Positions 9,420-19,125 of a DNA stretch of 64,000 nt are shown here, piece by piece. The stretch spans positions 62,001 to 126,000 of the forward strand of contig JAXFOK010000060.1 of assembly GCA_034180415.1 (NCBI GenBank), read 5' to 3'. Origin of the DNA: CAKMMH01 sp927798255 (GTDB lineage: Bacteria; Bdellovibrionota_C; UBA2361; CAKMMH01). The notes beneath the pieces are model-generated. The model was not told where the DNA came from. It ran no database searches and was given only the letters and a program-made list of their open reading frames with translations. Numbering within the stretch: position 1 is the first letter of the stretch; the number at the start of each line of letters is the position of its first letter. The position numbers and the translations under genes were made by a program.

Positions 9420-11648
9420 ATGGTTTCAGTAGCTCCATATTTTTATACAGAAAAACTTGTAACACTATCTAAGCTTTATGGCATAGAAACAGAATATGAT
9501 GATTTTTGGGGTAAAAAACATCAGGCTAGCAAAGAAGAGCTAATTAATATATTAAAATCAATGGGAGTTGTCATAAAAACTCAAAGAGACATCGAGCTAG
9601 CAATCTTAAAATTTAAAATTAGAAATGCAAGAAAACACATAAAAAGCGTTTACGTATTTAATGAATCACAAAAAGAGCTAGAAATATGTATAAATACTAA
9701 ACTTGCAGAAAAAAACGAAGAAATCTGGAATACTCTAACTTGGAATATAATTTTTGAAAAAGGAAATTCTATTTCCCACAAAATAAAAAGAGAAGATTTG
9801 AAAATTAAATCTGAAAGTTCACTTAATAATAAAAAATACATTACATATAAATTTTTATTAACTGAAAAAATTCCATTAGGTTATCACACACTACAAATAA
9901 AAACCGAGAAATTTGAATGTGAAACAAGAATTATAATGTCACCTATTTCTTGTTATATTCCTCCTTGCTTTGAAAACAAAAGTTTTGAAAAAGAAAATGA
10001 GAATAAAAGATTTTGGGGAATAAGCACTCAGCTTTACTCACTTCGTTCTTACTGGAATTGGGGAATTGGAGATTTTAGTGATTTAAAAAAGGTTATTAAC
10101 ATAGCCTCTCAAGTCAATGCAAGTTTAATAGGCATAAACCCCCTTCATGCAATTTGTCCAAAGGATATTAGAGGTGAAAGTCCCTATTACCCTACATCTA
10201 GAAATGCGTTAGAGTTTCTATATCTTGACCTGGGGTTAACTCAAGAATTTCAAGATAGTAAAGAAATCCAGGATGAAATCCTAAAAAGTGATTTCCAGAA
10301 TGAATTAAAGAGTCTTCAAGGTGCAAATTTAGTAGAATACCAAAGACTTAAAAAATTAAAATTACAAGTTTTAAAATTATTATTTAATGTATTTAAAAAT
10401 AATCATTTAGGGAAACATACTAAAAGAGAACAAGATTTTTTAAATTTTTGTAAAGAGAATCTTGGAGCATTTACTTATGCGCTTTTTGAAAGTTTAGATA
10501 GTGTGTTTAATAAAGATAATGAAAATTCTCAAGGCTTTTTTAGTTGGCCTGAAGAGTATAAAGATCCGAGCTCTTCTAAAGTAAAGGAATTCATAAAAAA
10601 CAACTCTGATTCTATTAATTTTTACCTTTATATTCAATTTTTAGCAGATGAACAATTAACTCATATTTCAAATTATTCAAAAGAAAAAAAATTAACACTT
10701 GGTATATATCTAGATTTAGCGTTAGGAGCAAGGAAAGATGGCGCAGAGTCTTGGGCTAATCAAGATATTGTTGCAAAAAATATTAATATTGGAGCCCCAC
10801 CTGATTTTTACAATTTTGAGGGGCAAGATTGGAATATAGGTTGCTGGGATCCGAATAAATTACAAAATAAAGCATATAAACCATATATAAGGCTTTTAAG
10901 AGATCAGATGAAATATGCTGACGTACTCAGAATAGATCATGTAATGTCACTTATGCGTCTTTATTGGATTCCTCAAGGAGAAAGCGCTAAAAATGGTGTA
11001 TATGTAAAATACCCTTTAGAAGACTTAATGGGAATTGTAGCGTTAGAGAGTCATAGAAATAAGTGTTTAATAATTGGTGAAGATATGGGACTTGTTCCTC
11101 CAGAAATTAGAAAGCAAATGGATAAAAGATTTATGCTTTCATATAAAGTCCTAATGTTTGAAAAAGAAAATGATACTGAATTTAAAGCACCTAAGAAATA
11201 CCCTAGAAATGCCGTAGTGGTAACTTCAGTTCATGACACTCCACCACTTAAAGGTTTTTGGTATGCAAAAGATATTTCAGTAAGGAGGAATATCGGTGTT
11301 TACAATGAAGAAATAGCAGAGAAGCTTTTTCAACTAAGAAAAAGTGAACGTGAAACATTAAGTGTCTTATTAAAAACTGAAAATATTTATTTACCAGAAA
11401 AGTATATAAATGGTGAATTTTCAAAAGAAGTAAATATTGCGCTTCATAAACTTGTAGCAAAGACCCCTTGCAGATTAATGTTAACCACTATAGATGATTT
11501 AATTGCAAGTGAAGAGTTAATGAATCTTCCAGGGACTTATGAAGAATACCCTAATTGGAGAAGTAAACTCACTATTCCATTAGAAGAAGTCATAGATAAA
11601 AGCGATATTAGAGAAATTTCAGAAGCTATAAGAAGCGAAGGAAGATAA
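9420..11648 (+). CDS. malQ: 4-alpha-glucanotransferase (amylomaltase, GH77)
   Basis: A 742-residue GH77 enzyme that disproportionates maltodextrins. Visible motifs include FWGISTQLYSLRS and WNWGIGDF, the nucleophile region LRIDHVMSLMRLYWIP (Asp), the acid/base region LIIGEDMGLVPPEIR (Glu), and the third acidic residue in VVTSVHDTPPLKGFW. The first 185 residues are an extra N-terminal region like that of the longer E. coli-type MalQ; many amylomaltases are only about 500 residues. The start at 9420 has no good Shine-Dalgarno; the G-run near 9380 is too far away. It probably works with the upstream glycogen phosphorylase, although a 223-bp gap means it may have its own promoter. Confidence 0.95.
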   Translation: MVSVAPYFYTEKLVTLSKLYGIETEYDDFWGKKHQASKEELINILKSMGVVIKTQRDIELAILKFKIRNARKHIKSVYVFNESQKELEICINTKLAEKNEEIWNTLTWNIIFEKGNSISHKIKREDLKIKSESSLNNKKYITYKFLLTEKIPLGYHTLQIKTEKFECETRIIMSPISCYIPPCFENKSFEKENENKRFWGISTQLYSLRSYWNWGIGDFSDLKKVINIASQVNASLIGINPLHAICPKDIRGESPYYPTSRNALEFLYLDLGLTQEFQDSKEIQDEILKSDFQNELKSLQGANLVEYQRLKKLKLQVLKLLFNVFKNNHLGKHTKREQDFLNFCKENLGAFTYALFESLDSVFNKDNENSQGFFSWPEEYKDPSSSKVKEFIKNNSDSINFYLYIQFLADEQLTHISNYSKEKKLTLGIYLDLALGARKDGAESWANQDIVAKNINIGAPPDFYNFEGQDWNIGCWDPNKLQNKAYKPYIRLLRDQMKYADVLRIDHVMSLMRLYWIPQGESAKNGVYVKYPLEDLMGIVALESHRNKCLIIGEDMGLVPPEIRKQMDKRFMLSYKVLMFEKENDTEFKAPKKYPRNAVVVTSVHDTPPLKGFWYAKDISVRRNIGVYNEEIAEKLFQLRKSERETLSVLLKTENIYLPEKYINGEFSKEVNIALHKLVAKTPCRLMLTTIDDLIASEELMNLPGTYEEYPNWRSKLTIPLEEVIDKSDIREISEAIRSEGR

Positions 11649-11650
11649 TA

Positions 11651-11697
11651 TTAGGGAAATATCGGGAAAAAAGTAGCAGGAAACAGGGGCGTTGCTA
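11651..11697. repeat. Heptamer-period degenerate repeat array 1
   Basis: Just after malQ, the units AAAAAAG TAGCAGG AAACAGG follow each other with a 7-base period. The words match arrays at 25884, 31500, 36942 and 45291. Short and degenerate. Confidence 0.55.
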
Positions 11698-11712
11698 ATA
11701 GATACTTTCAAA

Positions 11713-12012
11713 TTATGAAACTTTTTTAACAACAATTTCTTTCTTTGTTACAATAGATTTAATCTTAGGAATAGGAAAAATCTTTTTTGAAAGATTATCC
11801 GCTCTTTGCGCACTTTGTGCACGCCATATTAACTGTTCGTTAATTTTCTTATTGCAGTTTGTACAATCAAACCCTTCCCAGTCAAGACTAGCTGCCAAGT
11901 TAAGACATGTTTCATAATTTTTACATGATTGATTTCTAGAGGGATAAGTAGCTTGTGACTCTAAAGAGCCAATATTTTCCTTAAATTCTATTGGGCCACT
12001 TTTTTTAATCAT
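11713..12012 (-). CDS. Small Cys-motif protein, probable zinc-binding
   Basis: A 99-residue protein with four clustered cysteines: CKNYETC, then DWEGFDCTNC 17 residues on. The pattern C-x5-C...WxxFxCxxC resembles a family of small deltaproteobacterial proteins of unknown role (recalled, not checked) and would suit one zinc ion. The C-terminal 40 residues are basic (KIFPIPKIKSIVTKKE). There is no signal peptide. It stands alone between malQ (convergent) and a helical-repeat gene. No clear Shine-Dalgarno precedes the ATG at 12012. Confidence 0.65.
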   Translation of the reverse strand: MIKKSGPIEFKENIGSLESQATYPSRNQSCKNYETCLNLAASLDWEGFDCTNCNKKINEQLIWRAQSAQRADNLSKKIFPIPKIKSIVTKKEIVVKKVS

Positions 12013-12099
12013 AAATATTTTTATATTTTATAAAAAACCTTACGCCAAGATTATTCTAACAATATCTACTAAAAACTCAAGTTTGAATATAAAAAAATA

Positions 12100-14124
12100 T
12101 TATGATTTCTTCTCTTGATTATTATTATCATTATCTTCATTATCATCATCGTTGTGATCTTCTCTTTTAAGCTTTTTTCTAAGATTTCTTCTCTCTTTAA
12201 TGACATCTTTTTTCCTGTCTTCAAACAACTCGAAAACAGATTTTTTATAATTTAAAAATTTCAAGTGATCTTCTGTTTCTTTTAAATTATTTTGTTTTAA
12301 ATACTCTTGAAAAGTTAAAAGTACATTTGCAGCACGTAAACAATCACCACGATCAATATAATATTCTAGATAATATATAATCACATCGTAAAAGCGTTCA
12401 TCATATTTCATCTTAGAATCATCATAAACTTTTCTCATTTTATCAAAACACTTTGGCATTTTTGAATAGTTGAATATATAACTAAATGTACATATTGCGT
12501 AATAATACCCAATTTCCAGTTCAGGATCGATAGGAGGTTCTATTTCTAAATTTTCCAATTTAGCCTTAACACTCTTTCTGTAATCTTGTAATTTTTTAAT
12601 ATATCTCTTGGCATCATATATACAATTACGATCAGTACTATCTAAAGCTCTATCTAAAACAAGGCTTACAAACTCTTCAGGATTATCTTCTTTAAGAACT
12701 TCTAAGAAAGCATTAACCGCCCTTCTTATAGTATTTATCTCATTAATTGATTTAAAGCTAGAATTAAATTTATGAAACTTAGATAAAGAAGTTATATTAT
12801 CTAAAAGCATTAAGTAGCTTCTAGTAAGAATCGGAGCAAGTCTATAAATTTTCTTAGTTATCCACTTATCACCTTTCATAATATCAGAAAAATTATAACC
12901 TAAAATCTTATTAGCTCTTTTAGATTCCATTATTTTTCTAAGTGTTAATGCATAAGCTTCAGCACGTTTATAATTACATTTATAATTTGCATAATAATCT
13001 ATAATTTCTACAGTTAAATAAAAAAATGCATTTAAAAGTAAGAAACTTCTTTTAGTTTTAGGCGCTTCTTTTAATTTTTCTAATACATATATATACGGTT
13101 CAAAAAGGTTTATCTTGATTTTATTTAACTCTCCTTTTGAAACATAAACTTTTAAAAGTAACGATGTAATCTCTGCAACTATCATAGGAGCATTATTCGT
13201 CATTTCTTTTTTAAGTAAATCTTCCAAAAAAACAGAATTACCCTTTTTAAATTCCATTAATAGTACAGCATCATAAACTCTATCTTCTAATAATTGTTTT
13301 TGTTCATTTGATATACATCTTTTATAAGCACGCGAAATATTATTCACAAGCTTTAAAGTGGTTTTAAATATATTTATGGTCTCATCTTCTAATTTATATT
13401 CTAAAAAAATATCACTATATTTATTTAAACTTACAAATAATCTTTCTAAGGAATCACTAATCAATAAATAATTACAAGATGTTAAAGATTCTTTTTTAGA
13501 TATACATTCAGAAATAGCCCTTGCTTGATAAGTAAAAAAATGCTTAGTTATAAGGTTATCTTTCCATTTTGAAAAAGTATCTAAACAGAGTAAATACATA
13601 TCAATTAATGCCACAAGCTCTAAGTCATCTCTTTTAATATCATCTCTAAAGACATTTCTTTTATCATTTAATAACAATAACGTTTCATATGCTTCATCTA
13701 AACTTGAAACACACGACATCATTAACGTTACTATGTAACTCATAAATTCTAGGTCTTCTTCAGATCTAAAACTTTTTTGAACTAATACATCAAAAGAACT
13801 ATTAAAATAATTAAATGCTGTCTTATGGTCATTTCCCTCTAATGCGGTCAAAGCTAAGTTAAACATGACCTTCTCTTGTAACTCTTGAGGATTTACAACG
13901 AGCTCTCCTTTTTCGTTAAGAGCGTTTATTACTTCATCACATTCTTTTTCAATACTTTCATCACTTAAGATTTGCTTTAACTTCTCATAATTAAAATGAG
14001 TTTTTGATAAAGTATCATTATTCATAGAGTCAGAATTCTGCCCTTGTGTTGTAGCAGGATTTAAACTTTTTGGGTTTTGACGATCTGGGTTTGTATAATC
14101 TGGATTTGGATTCATTTCTTGCAT
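12100..14124 (-). CDS. Large helical-repeat protein of unknown function
   Basis: A 674-residue, highly charged and probably cytosolic protein. The first 40 residues are Asn/Gln/Ser/Pro-rich and likely disordered. Residues about 45-640 are almost entirely predicted helix, with spacing reminiscent of degenerate TPR or alpha-solenoid repeats (for example FNLALTALEGNDHKTAFNYF, a TPR-like pair). The last 30 residues are an Asp/Asn run ending NNNQEKKS. I recognise no catalytic motif. The next gene (14243-15433) is on the same strand 118 bp upstream. A scaffold or interaction role is inference from architecture only. Confidence 0.7.
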   Translation of the reverse strand: MQEMNPNPDYTNPDRQNPKSLNPATTQGQNSDSMNNDTLSKTHFNYEKLKQILSDESIEKECDEVINALNEKGELVVNPQELQEKVMFNLALTALEGNDHKTAFNYFNSSFDVLVQKSFRSEEDLEFMSYIVTLMMSCVSSLDEAYETLLLLNDKRNVFRDDIKRDDLELVALIDMYLLCLDTFSKWKDNLITKHFFTYQARAISECISKKESLTSCNYLLISDSLERLFVSLNKYSDIFLEYKLEDETINIFKTTLKLVNNISRAYKRCISNEQKQLLEDRVYDAVLLMEFKKGNSVFLEDLLKKEMTNNAPMIVAEITSLLLKVYVSKGELNKIKINLFEPYIYVLEKLKEAPKTKRSFLLLNAFFYLTVEIIDYYANYKCNYKRAEAYALTLRKIMESKRANKILGYNFSDIMKGDKWITKKIYRLAPILTRSYLMLLDNITSLSKFHKFNSSFKSINEINTIRRAVNAFLEVLKEDNPEEFVSLVLDRALDSTDRNCIYDAKRYIKKLQDYRKSVKAKLENLEIEPPIDPELEIGYYYAICTFSYIFNYSKMPKCFDKMRKVYDDSKMKYDERFYDVIIYYLEYYIDRGDCLRAANVLLTFQEYLKQNNLKETEDHLKFLNYKKSVFELFEDRKKDVIKERRNLRKKLKREDHNDDDNEDNDNNNQEKKS

Positions 14125-14242
14125 TTCTACTACTTCATTAACAACAAATTTATTCTAAGAAAACTGCGATGATGTTATAATATCTCAATTGAATTTTCAA
14201 CTTTTCAGGTATAACTATCAATATTTAATAAAGATTTTATTT

Positions 14243-15433
14243 TTACTTTTTACTCCCCTTGGCAATGCACGTAGTAAGATTATCTTTATTATCAAGCCCA
14301 AAAATCCACTGTTGATTTATAAGATATTTGCAAGAATATTTACTTAATTTATCAATATAATTTTTAATATTCTTTGCTTCAATTGGAGCTGCATTTATAA
14401 ATAAGTATGAAAAAATTTCAAAAGCATCTTTTACAGAATAAGTTTTCATAAAATAATGCTCCATACTCTTCATTAAAGGAGCTGTTTCTAAAAAATTAAA
14501 AAAAGCAAAAGGATTTAACATTGAGCTTTTTTTATTTAATGTATAAACTCCTAAAAATTTATTACTTGAAGGAAAAGGCTTAAATGTCCCTACTTTTTCT
14601 GAACGATAATAAGGTTTGATTTTTTCAAACTCACTTCTCATAAAATGATAAAGATTTTTTCCTTTAGCTTCATAGAAATCTTGCATTACGTTATCTTTAT
14701 TAAAAATAAAAACCAGCGAATCAAGTATCATAAATTTATTGTTTTTATTATCTTTACATTTTTGAGGTACAAGTAACTTTTTAGGACTATGAACAAATCT
14801 TGCTTTTTTAAAGAAAAATATAAATGCTTTTAATGACTCCTTTAATGATTTTGAAGAATTTGAAAATCTTTTCGAAATCATCGGTGAAAAATCAATAAAA
14901 TGATTAAATCTTTTTAATAAATCTTGACTTAAAGTATATGTAAAATTTCCTTTTTTAAACTCAATATTATTTCCATTAATTTTTAAATCATTTATCGCTA
15001 AGATTTCAGGATCTTGAGGATAAAGATAATCTCTAGCATTAGTAAGTGTTCCTAAATAATAAGGCATTTTAAATTGTTGTGGTTCATTAATATTAAGTGG
15101 AACAAGGTTTCCTGTCTGACAACTTTTTCCTTCTAATAAATAATAAACAGGAAGAGATTCCTCATTAAAAAGTTTTTTTATAACCTTATTTTCTGGTGTA
15201 TTTGTACTTTTTGCAAATAATGAAGTGAAATTTTTCGTTTCTTTTAAATTAATAAAAAGGCCTTGAGGTGTTACACGATAATTATCTTTTAAAGTTTGAG
15301 CCATTAAAATTTGAGGTAGTGTTTTTATAAAATTTAAAATATTATTTTTTTCTTCTTGTTTAAAATCCACTGAATTATTAACATTATCAACATTATTAAT
15401 CGTGTTATTGTCATTTTCTTTAATGTCATTCAT
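14243..15433 (-). CDS. Hypothetical protein (396 aa)
   Basis: An intact ORF with an Asn/Asp-rich N-terminus (residues 1-25), no signal peptide and no transmembrane segment. The rest is mixed alpha/beta, rich in Lys and Phe, with phrases such as PYYLGTLTNARDYLYPQDPE and KSMEHYFMKTYSVKDAFEIF. I do not recognise the family. It lies just upstream of the helical-repeat gene on the same strand, with similar composition; both begin with low-complexity Asn-rich tails, so they may form a lineage-specific pair. AT-rich codon use matches the neighbouring core genes. Confidence 0.65.
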   Translation of the reverse strand: MNDIKENDNNTINNVDNVNNSVDFKQEEKNNILNFIKTLPQILMAQTLKDNYRVTPQGLFINLKETKNFTSLFAKSTNTPENKVIKKLFNEESLPVYYLLEGKSCQTGNLVPLNINEPQQFKMPYYLGTLTNARDYLYPQDPEILAINDLKINGNNIEFKKGNFTYTLSQDLLKRFNHFIDFSPMISKRFSNSSKSLKESLKAFIFFFKKARFVHSPKKLLVPQKCKDNKNNKFMILDSLVFIFNKDNVMQDFYEAKGKNLYHFMRSEFEKIKPYYRSEKVGTFKPFPSSNKFLGVYTLNKKSSMLNPFAFFNFLETAPLMKSMEHYFMKTYSVKDAFEIFSYLFINAAPIEAKNIKNYIDKLSKYSCKYLINQQWIFGLDNKDNLTTCIAKGSKK

Positions 15434-15607
15434 AAAATTTTTTCCAAAAAACTCAAAATCTGCTGGATAGTTTATATCTTTACTAAAAATATATCAATCA
15501 TAGTGTATTAAAGTTATTAAGGGAAATATATAAAAGTACGCCTAAATACTAAGATTCAAACGCACTTTGTGATGGGTATAAGGTAAGGATTACCTATATC
15601 AAAAAGA

Positions 15608-15811
15608 CTAATCTTCGCCCAAGTAAAACTTGTGCTTAGGTATGTCGTATTGAGCAGAGTCCTTATCATTACAGCCTATTACTTTATCTTGTGATTTGAT
15701 ATCATCTTCACAAGAAGAAGCATCAAGAGCTGAATCCTTATGTACCATAGCAACCGATTGCATAGCATCGCTAGTTCTAATGCCTACATCTAGTTTTTTA
15801 CCGTCTGCCAT
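15608..15811 (-). CDS. Small acidic hypothetical protein
   Basis: A 67-residue ORF (MADGKKLDVGIRTSD...) with an AAAGG motif 8 bases before its ATG, which supports translation. It is rich in Asp, Lys and Ser, has two cysteines and no membrane segment. I do not recognise it. Its base composition is somewhat less AT-rich than its neighbours. It may be a genuine small gene, but it has no context. Confidence 0.45.
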   Translation of the reverse strand: MADGKKLDVGIRTSDAMQSVAMVHKDSALDASSCEDDIKSQDKVIGCNDKDSAQYDIPKHKFYLGED

Positions 15812-15921
15812 AAGCGAAACCTTTCTTGTTAAAATGATTAAAAGAACCCTAAAACACAGATAGCATAAGTTTATAATATTTATCTTAGGTTATCAACATG
15901 ATAAGAATTAAAGAAAAACGA

Positions 15922-16012
15922 ACAGTTTCTGAAAACAGGTGAATAGGTAGCAGATATTAGAGATAGATAAATTCAGCAATCAGCATTCCGCAGTCTGCGA
16001 TCAGCAACGAGA
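15922..16012. repeat. Heptamer-period degenerate repeat array 2
   Basis: About 13 units with a 7-base period, clearest at 15972-16008 where TCAGCAA TCAGCAT TCCGCAG TCTGCGA TCAGCAA run head to tail. The array abuts, and slightly overlaps, the 3' end of the gltX pseudogene reading frame. Confidence 0.75.
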
Positions 16013-17498
16013 ATATTGATTAACTTCCCTCTTAGCATCTTCTATTCTTTTTATAGTCACTTTCTTTCCTAAAGCTATAATCGAATCAATAAGTGGTAGA
16101 GTCACAGCTTTTCCCGTTACTGCAATTCTTAACACTCCAAAAACTTCCTCCCATATGAAATCCAAGCTCATGAAATTTTGCATATATATCTTCTTCAAGT
16201 TTTTTTGAATTTTCTAAAGAGAAATCTTCTTCATTTTCAAAAAATGTCTTTGCAGTATCTAAACTAAGATTACTTTTTCTTTATCTATTCCTTTTTTAAA
16301 CATAGAAGAAATATCTCTTGTAATCTCATTATTAAATAAGAAATCCACTCTTTCAGGTACATCGCTTAATATTTTTGTCCTTTCTTGTATGTCTTTTGCA
16401 ACAATTCTAAATTTATCTTCATCAAAATTTAGCCCTACTTTTTCAATAAATGGTTTTACTCTATTAATATAATCATCGGTACTTAATACTCTTATATGCA
16501 TTCCATTTACCTAAAGAAGTTTATCAAAATCAAAAATACAGCTAGCGTTATTTATTCTTTCAATTGTAAATTTTTCGATAAGTTCTTCCTTAGAAAAAAT
16601 TTCTTGATCATCACCACTAGACCAACCAACAAGAGAAATATAATTTACAAGTGCTTCTCGAAGATACCCTTCATCTAAAAAAGTTTGTGCATAGGTTGCA
16701 CCGTGCCTCTTACTAAACTTCTTTTTATCTTTTCCTAAAACTAAATGTAAATGACAAAAAATAGGAGCTTCTCAACCAAACGCTTTATGTAGTTGTAAAT
16801 GAATTGGAGTTGTAGCAATACAATCATCACCTATAAATACGTGTGTTATCCCCATTAGATGGTCATCTACGACAACCGCTAGATGATATGTAGAAAATCC
16901 ATCACTTTTTAAAAGCACAGGATCAACAAGTGGTACTTCATGCCAAGTAAGCTTTCCTTTAACACCATCTTGAATTTCAAAATTAACATCTTTTGGCATA
17001 CGAAGTCTTATAACATGTGGAACATCTTTTTTGAAGATTTCTATCTCTACAATAAGCACTATAACCACCACCAATTACGCCTTTACTTTCTTTTTCTTTT
17101 CTTTCTTCTTCTAATCTTTCTTTTGTGCAATCACATCTATAAGCAACGCCCATTTCCACTAATTTTTCAGCATATTCTTTATAAATATCTTTTCTTAATG
17201 ATTGAATATATGGTTCACAAACATTCTTATATACAGAAGTTCCTTCCCAATATTCACCTACTTTTTTTAAATCATCATGTGACGGTCCTTCATCAAAATC
17301 TATACCTAGTGCATCAAGTACATTTACTAAATTTTCTATTGCACCCTTTACTAATCTCTCTTGATCTGTATCTTCAATTCTTAATATAAGTTTTCCGCCA
17401 TAATGTTTTGCTACTAAATATGCAAAAAACTCCAGTTCTTAATTTCCAATATGAATAAATCCTGCTAGAGTTGGTGCAAAACGAAAACGAGAATCCAT
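16001..17498 (-). pseudogene. gltX: Decayed glutamyl-tRNA synthetase
   Basis: Reading the three minus frames together restores a near full-length GluRS. It starts MDSRFRFAPTLAGFIHIGN (HIGH-type motif), then RIEDTDQERLVKG, IRLRMPKDVNFEIQDG, LKSDGFSTYHLAVVVDDHL, GKDKKKFSKRHGATYAQTFL (KMSKS-type) and the anticodon domain to AVTGKAVTLPLIDSIIALGK. It is broken by a one-base loss after HIGN (near 17440) compensated by a gained base near 17427, a frameshift near 17035-17050, Trp to TGA at 16772-16774, Trp to TAG at 16511-16513, and frameshifts near 16255 and 16140. The conserved FRGDDW is FIGDDC. Sequence between lesions is well preserved, so inactivation looks recent. The host must have another GluRS or a non-discriminating one elsewhere. 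Confidence 0.92.
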
Positions 17499-17530
17499 AA
17501 TAATTATTTTTCTTTTATAGTATATAATAA

Positions 17531-17598
17531 ATTTCAGCTATCAGGTGTCAGCTAACAGCAATCAGATACCTGACACCTTCTCCCTTTTACCTGAAATC
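17531..17598. repeat. Heptamer-period degenerate repeat array 3
   Basis: TCAGCTA TCAGGTG TCAGCTA ACAGCAA TCAGATA CCTGACA with a strict 7-base period, between gltX remnant and serS. The ends TCAGGTGTC and GACACCT can pair into a hairpin, and the array closes with a palindromic CTGAAATCA. Confidence 0.75.
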
Positions 17599-17603
17599 AA
17601 ATT

Positions 17604-18881
17604 TTAATTTCTTGGTTTTATGATATCACATCCGACCCATTCTCTTAATGGTTCTGGCACTACTACCGACCCATCTTCCTGCTGAAATTGCTCTAAGATC
17701 GCAGGAATTAAACGGCTTGTTGCAAGACCAGAAGCATTTAGAGTGTTAATATATGCGTTCTTTCCTGTTTCTTTTGATTTATAACGCATATTACCTCTAA
17801 TTGCCTGATATTCTCTACACATAGAAGCAGAACTTACTTCCTTAAACTCGTTCATGCTTGGAATCCAAATTTCAATATCTATTGTTTTTGCCATAGCAGA
17901 TGAACAATCACGGCTTGCAAGTTTTGAAACTTGGAAAGTAAGTCCTAACCCATTTACAAGATTTTCAGCTTTATGAACAAGCTCTTCAAGCATTTTTTCT
18001 GAATCCTGAGGAGTGCAATAAATAAACATCTCAATTTTATTAAATTGATGCCCTCTAATCATTCCTCTTTCAGATGCTCTATAACTTCCTGCTTCACTTC
18101 TAAAACACGCAGAATATCCAAAAAATTTCTTTGGAAGCTCTTCTTCAGGAACCACTTCATCTCTATAAAAATTAGCAAGTGGGGTTTCGGCTGTAGGCAG
18201 CAAAAATTGCCCCTTCTCGCTATTTTCTATTCTAAACACATCATCTTTAAACTTAGGAAATTGTCCTGCAGTATAACCAGATTCGTAGTTTAGAATATAA
18301 GGAGGTAAAATAAACTCATAGCCATCTTTTAAATGAGTTTTTACAAAATAATTTAAAAGTGCCCATTCAAGTTGCGCCCCAAGACCTGTGTACATCCAAA
18401 AGCCATTTCCCGAGATCTTAACTGCACGTTTGTAATCAATAAGTCCAAGGCTTGTTGCAAGTTCAACGTGATCTTTGGGTTTAAAAGTAAATTCTCTTTT
18501 TGTACCAAAGCTTCTTATAACTTGATTTTGCTCTTTATCCCCATCTACAACATCATCATCTGCTGGATTTGGAAGAACTTCAAGAAACTCTCTAATTTTA
18601 GTTTGAAAGGCTTCTACTTTATCATCTAAAACTTTGATATCATCTCCAATCTTTTTCATTTCCTCAACAAGATTAGAAACATCTTTTCCCTCTTTCTTTA
18701 AATTTGGGATATCAGCACTAACTTTATTTCTTTTTGCTTTTAAGGATTCAACTTCTGCAATGGATGCACGGCACTCCTTGTCCCACTCTAATAATTCTGT
18801 AAAATCAATATTATCAATTTTCTTTAAAAGACCTCTTCTTACCTCTTCTGGATTTTGTCTAATTTTATTAATATCTAGCAT
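17604..18881 (-). CDS. serS: Serine-tRNA ligase
   Basis: A 425-residue class II synthetase that charges tRNA-Ser (and tRNA-Sec where present). The N-terminal antiparallel coiled-coil arm spans about residues 27-105. The catalytic core shows motif 2 in CFRSEAGSYRASERGMIRGH and motif 3 in NASGLATSRLIPAILEQFQ, and ends VVVPEPLREWVG. Length is typical. ATG at 18881. It lies downstream of no co-directional close gene and is followed by repeat array 3. It is fully intact, unlike the neighbouring gltX. Confidence 0.97.
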   Translation of the reverse strand: MLDINKIRQNPEEVRRGLLKKIDNIDFTELLEWDKECRASIAEVESLKAKRNKVSADIPNLKKEGKDVSNLVEEMKKIGDDIKVLDDKVEAFQTKIREFLEVLPNPADDDVVDGDKEQNQVIRSFGTKREFTFKPKDHVELATSLGLIDYKRAVKISGNGFWMYTGLGAQLEWALLNYFVKTHLKDGYEFILPPYILNYESGYTAGQFPKFKDDVFRIENSEKGQFLLPTAETPLANFYRDEVVPEEELPKKFFGYSACFRSEAGSYRASERGMIRGHQFNKIEMFIYCTPQDSEKMLEELVHKAENLVNGLGLTFQVSKLASRDCSSAMAKTIDIEIWIPSMNEFKEVSSASMCREYQAIRGNMRYKSKETGKNAYINTLNASGLATSRLIPAILEQFQQEDGSVVVPEPLREWVGCDIIKPRN

Positions 18882-19030
18882 AAGTCTTATCCTTATAAAA
18901 AAAATACAATCATTTATAAGTATATACCAATAAACCTATTTTTAAAGATATTTTTATATTTTTTAAGATATTAATATAGAAAGATATTTTTGTATTTTAG
19001 AAGCTACCTATATTCATGTTTTCACTTTTT

Positions 19031-19122
19031 AAATCTAATATCAGACATCAGCAATCTGTTTTCAACACCAAAAGCCAATAAACCACTCCTGCTATCTGAA
19101 GCCACACACACACTCTCTCTCC
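19031..19122. repeat. Heptamer-period degenerate repeat array 4 plus CA/CT dinucleotide run
   Basis: The array opens with AAATCTAATATCAGACATCA, an opening shared with array 10, and continues with a 7-base period (CATCAGC AATCTGT TTTCAAC). It ends in a short CACACA/CTCTCT run at 19103-19122, directly before the stop codon of the next minus-strand gene. Confidence 0.65.
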
Positions 19123-19125
19123 CTA

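Noticed and set aside
15922..16012. CRISPR array
   Set aside because: The repeats are 7-base degenerate tandem units with no spacers; no cas genes occur in the window.
16511..16774. Alternative genetic code (stops read as Trp)
   Set aside because: The two stops at Trp positions are TAG and TGA in the same gene, the gene also has indels, and other genes in the window use normal stops and TGG for Trp.
16772..17074. Short intact GluRS ORFs as functional domain proteins
   Set aside because: Each fragment lacks part of the catalytic core, and the fragments join in order into one full-length gene, so decay explains them better.
16496..17389. Plus-strand ORFs opposite the gltX remnant
   Set aside because: They are antisense shadows with His/Leu-rich low-complexity translations.
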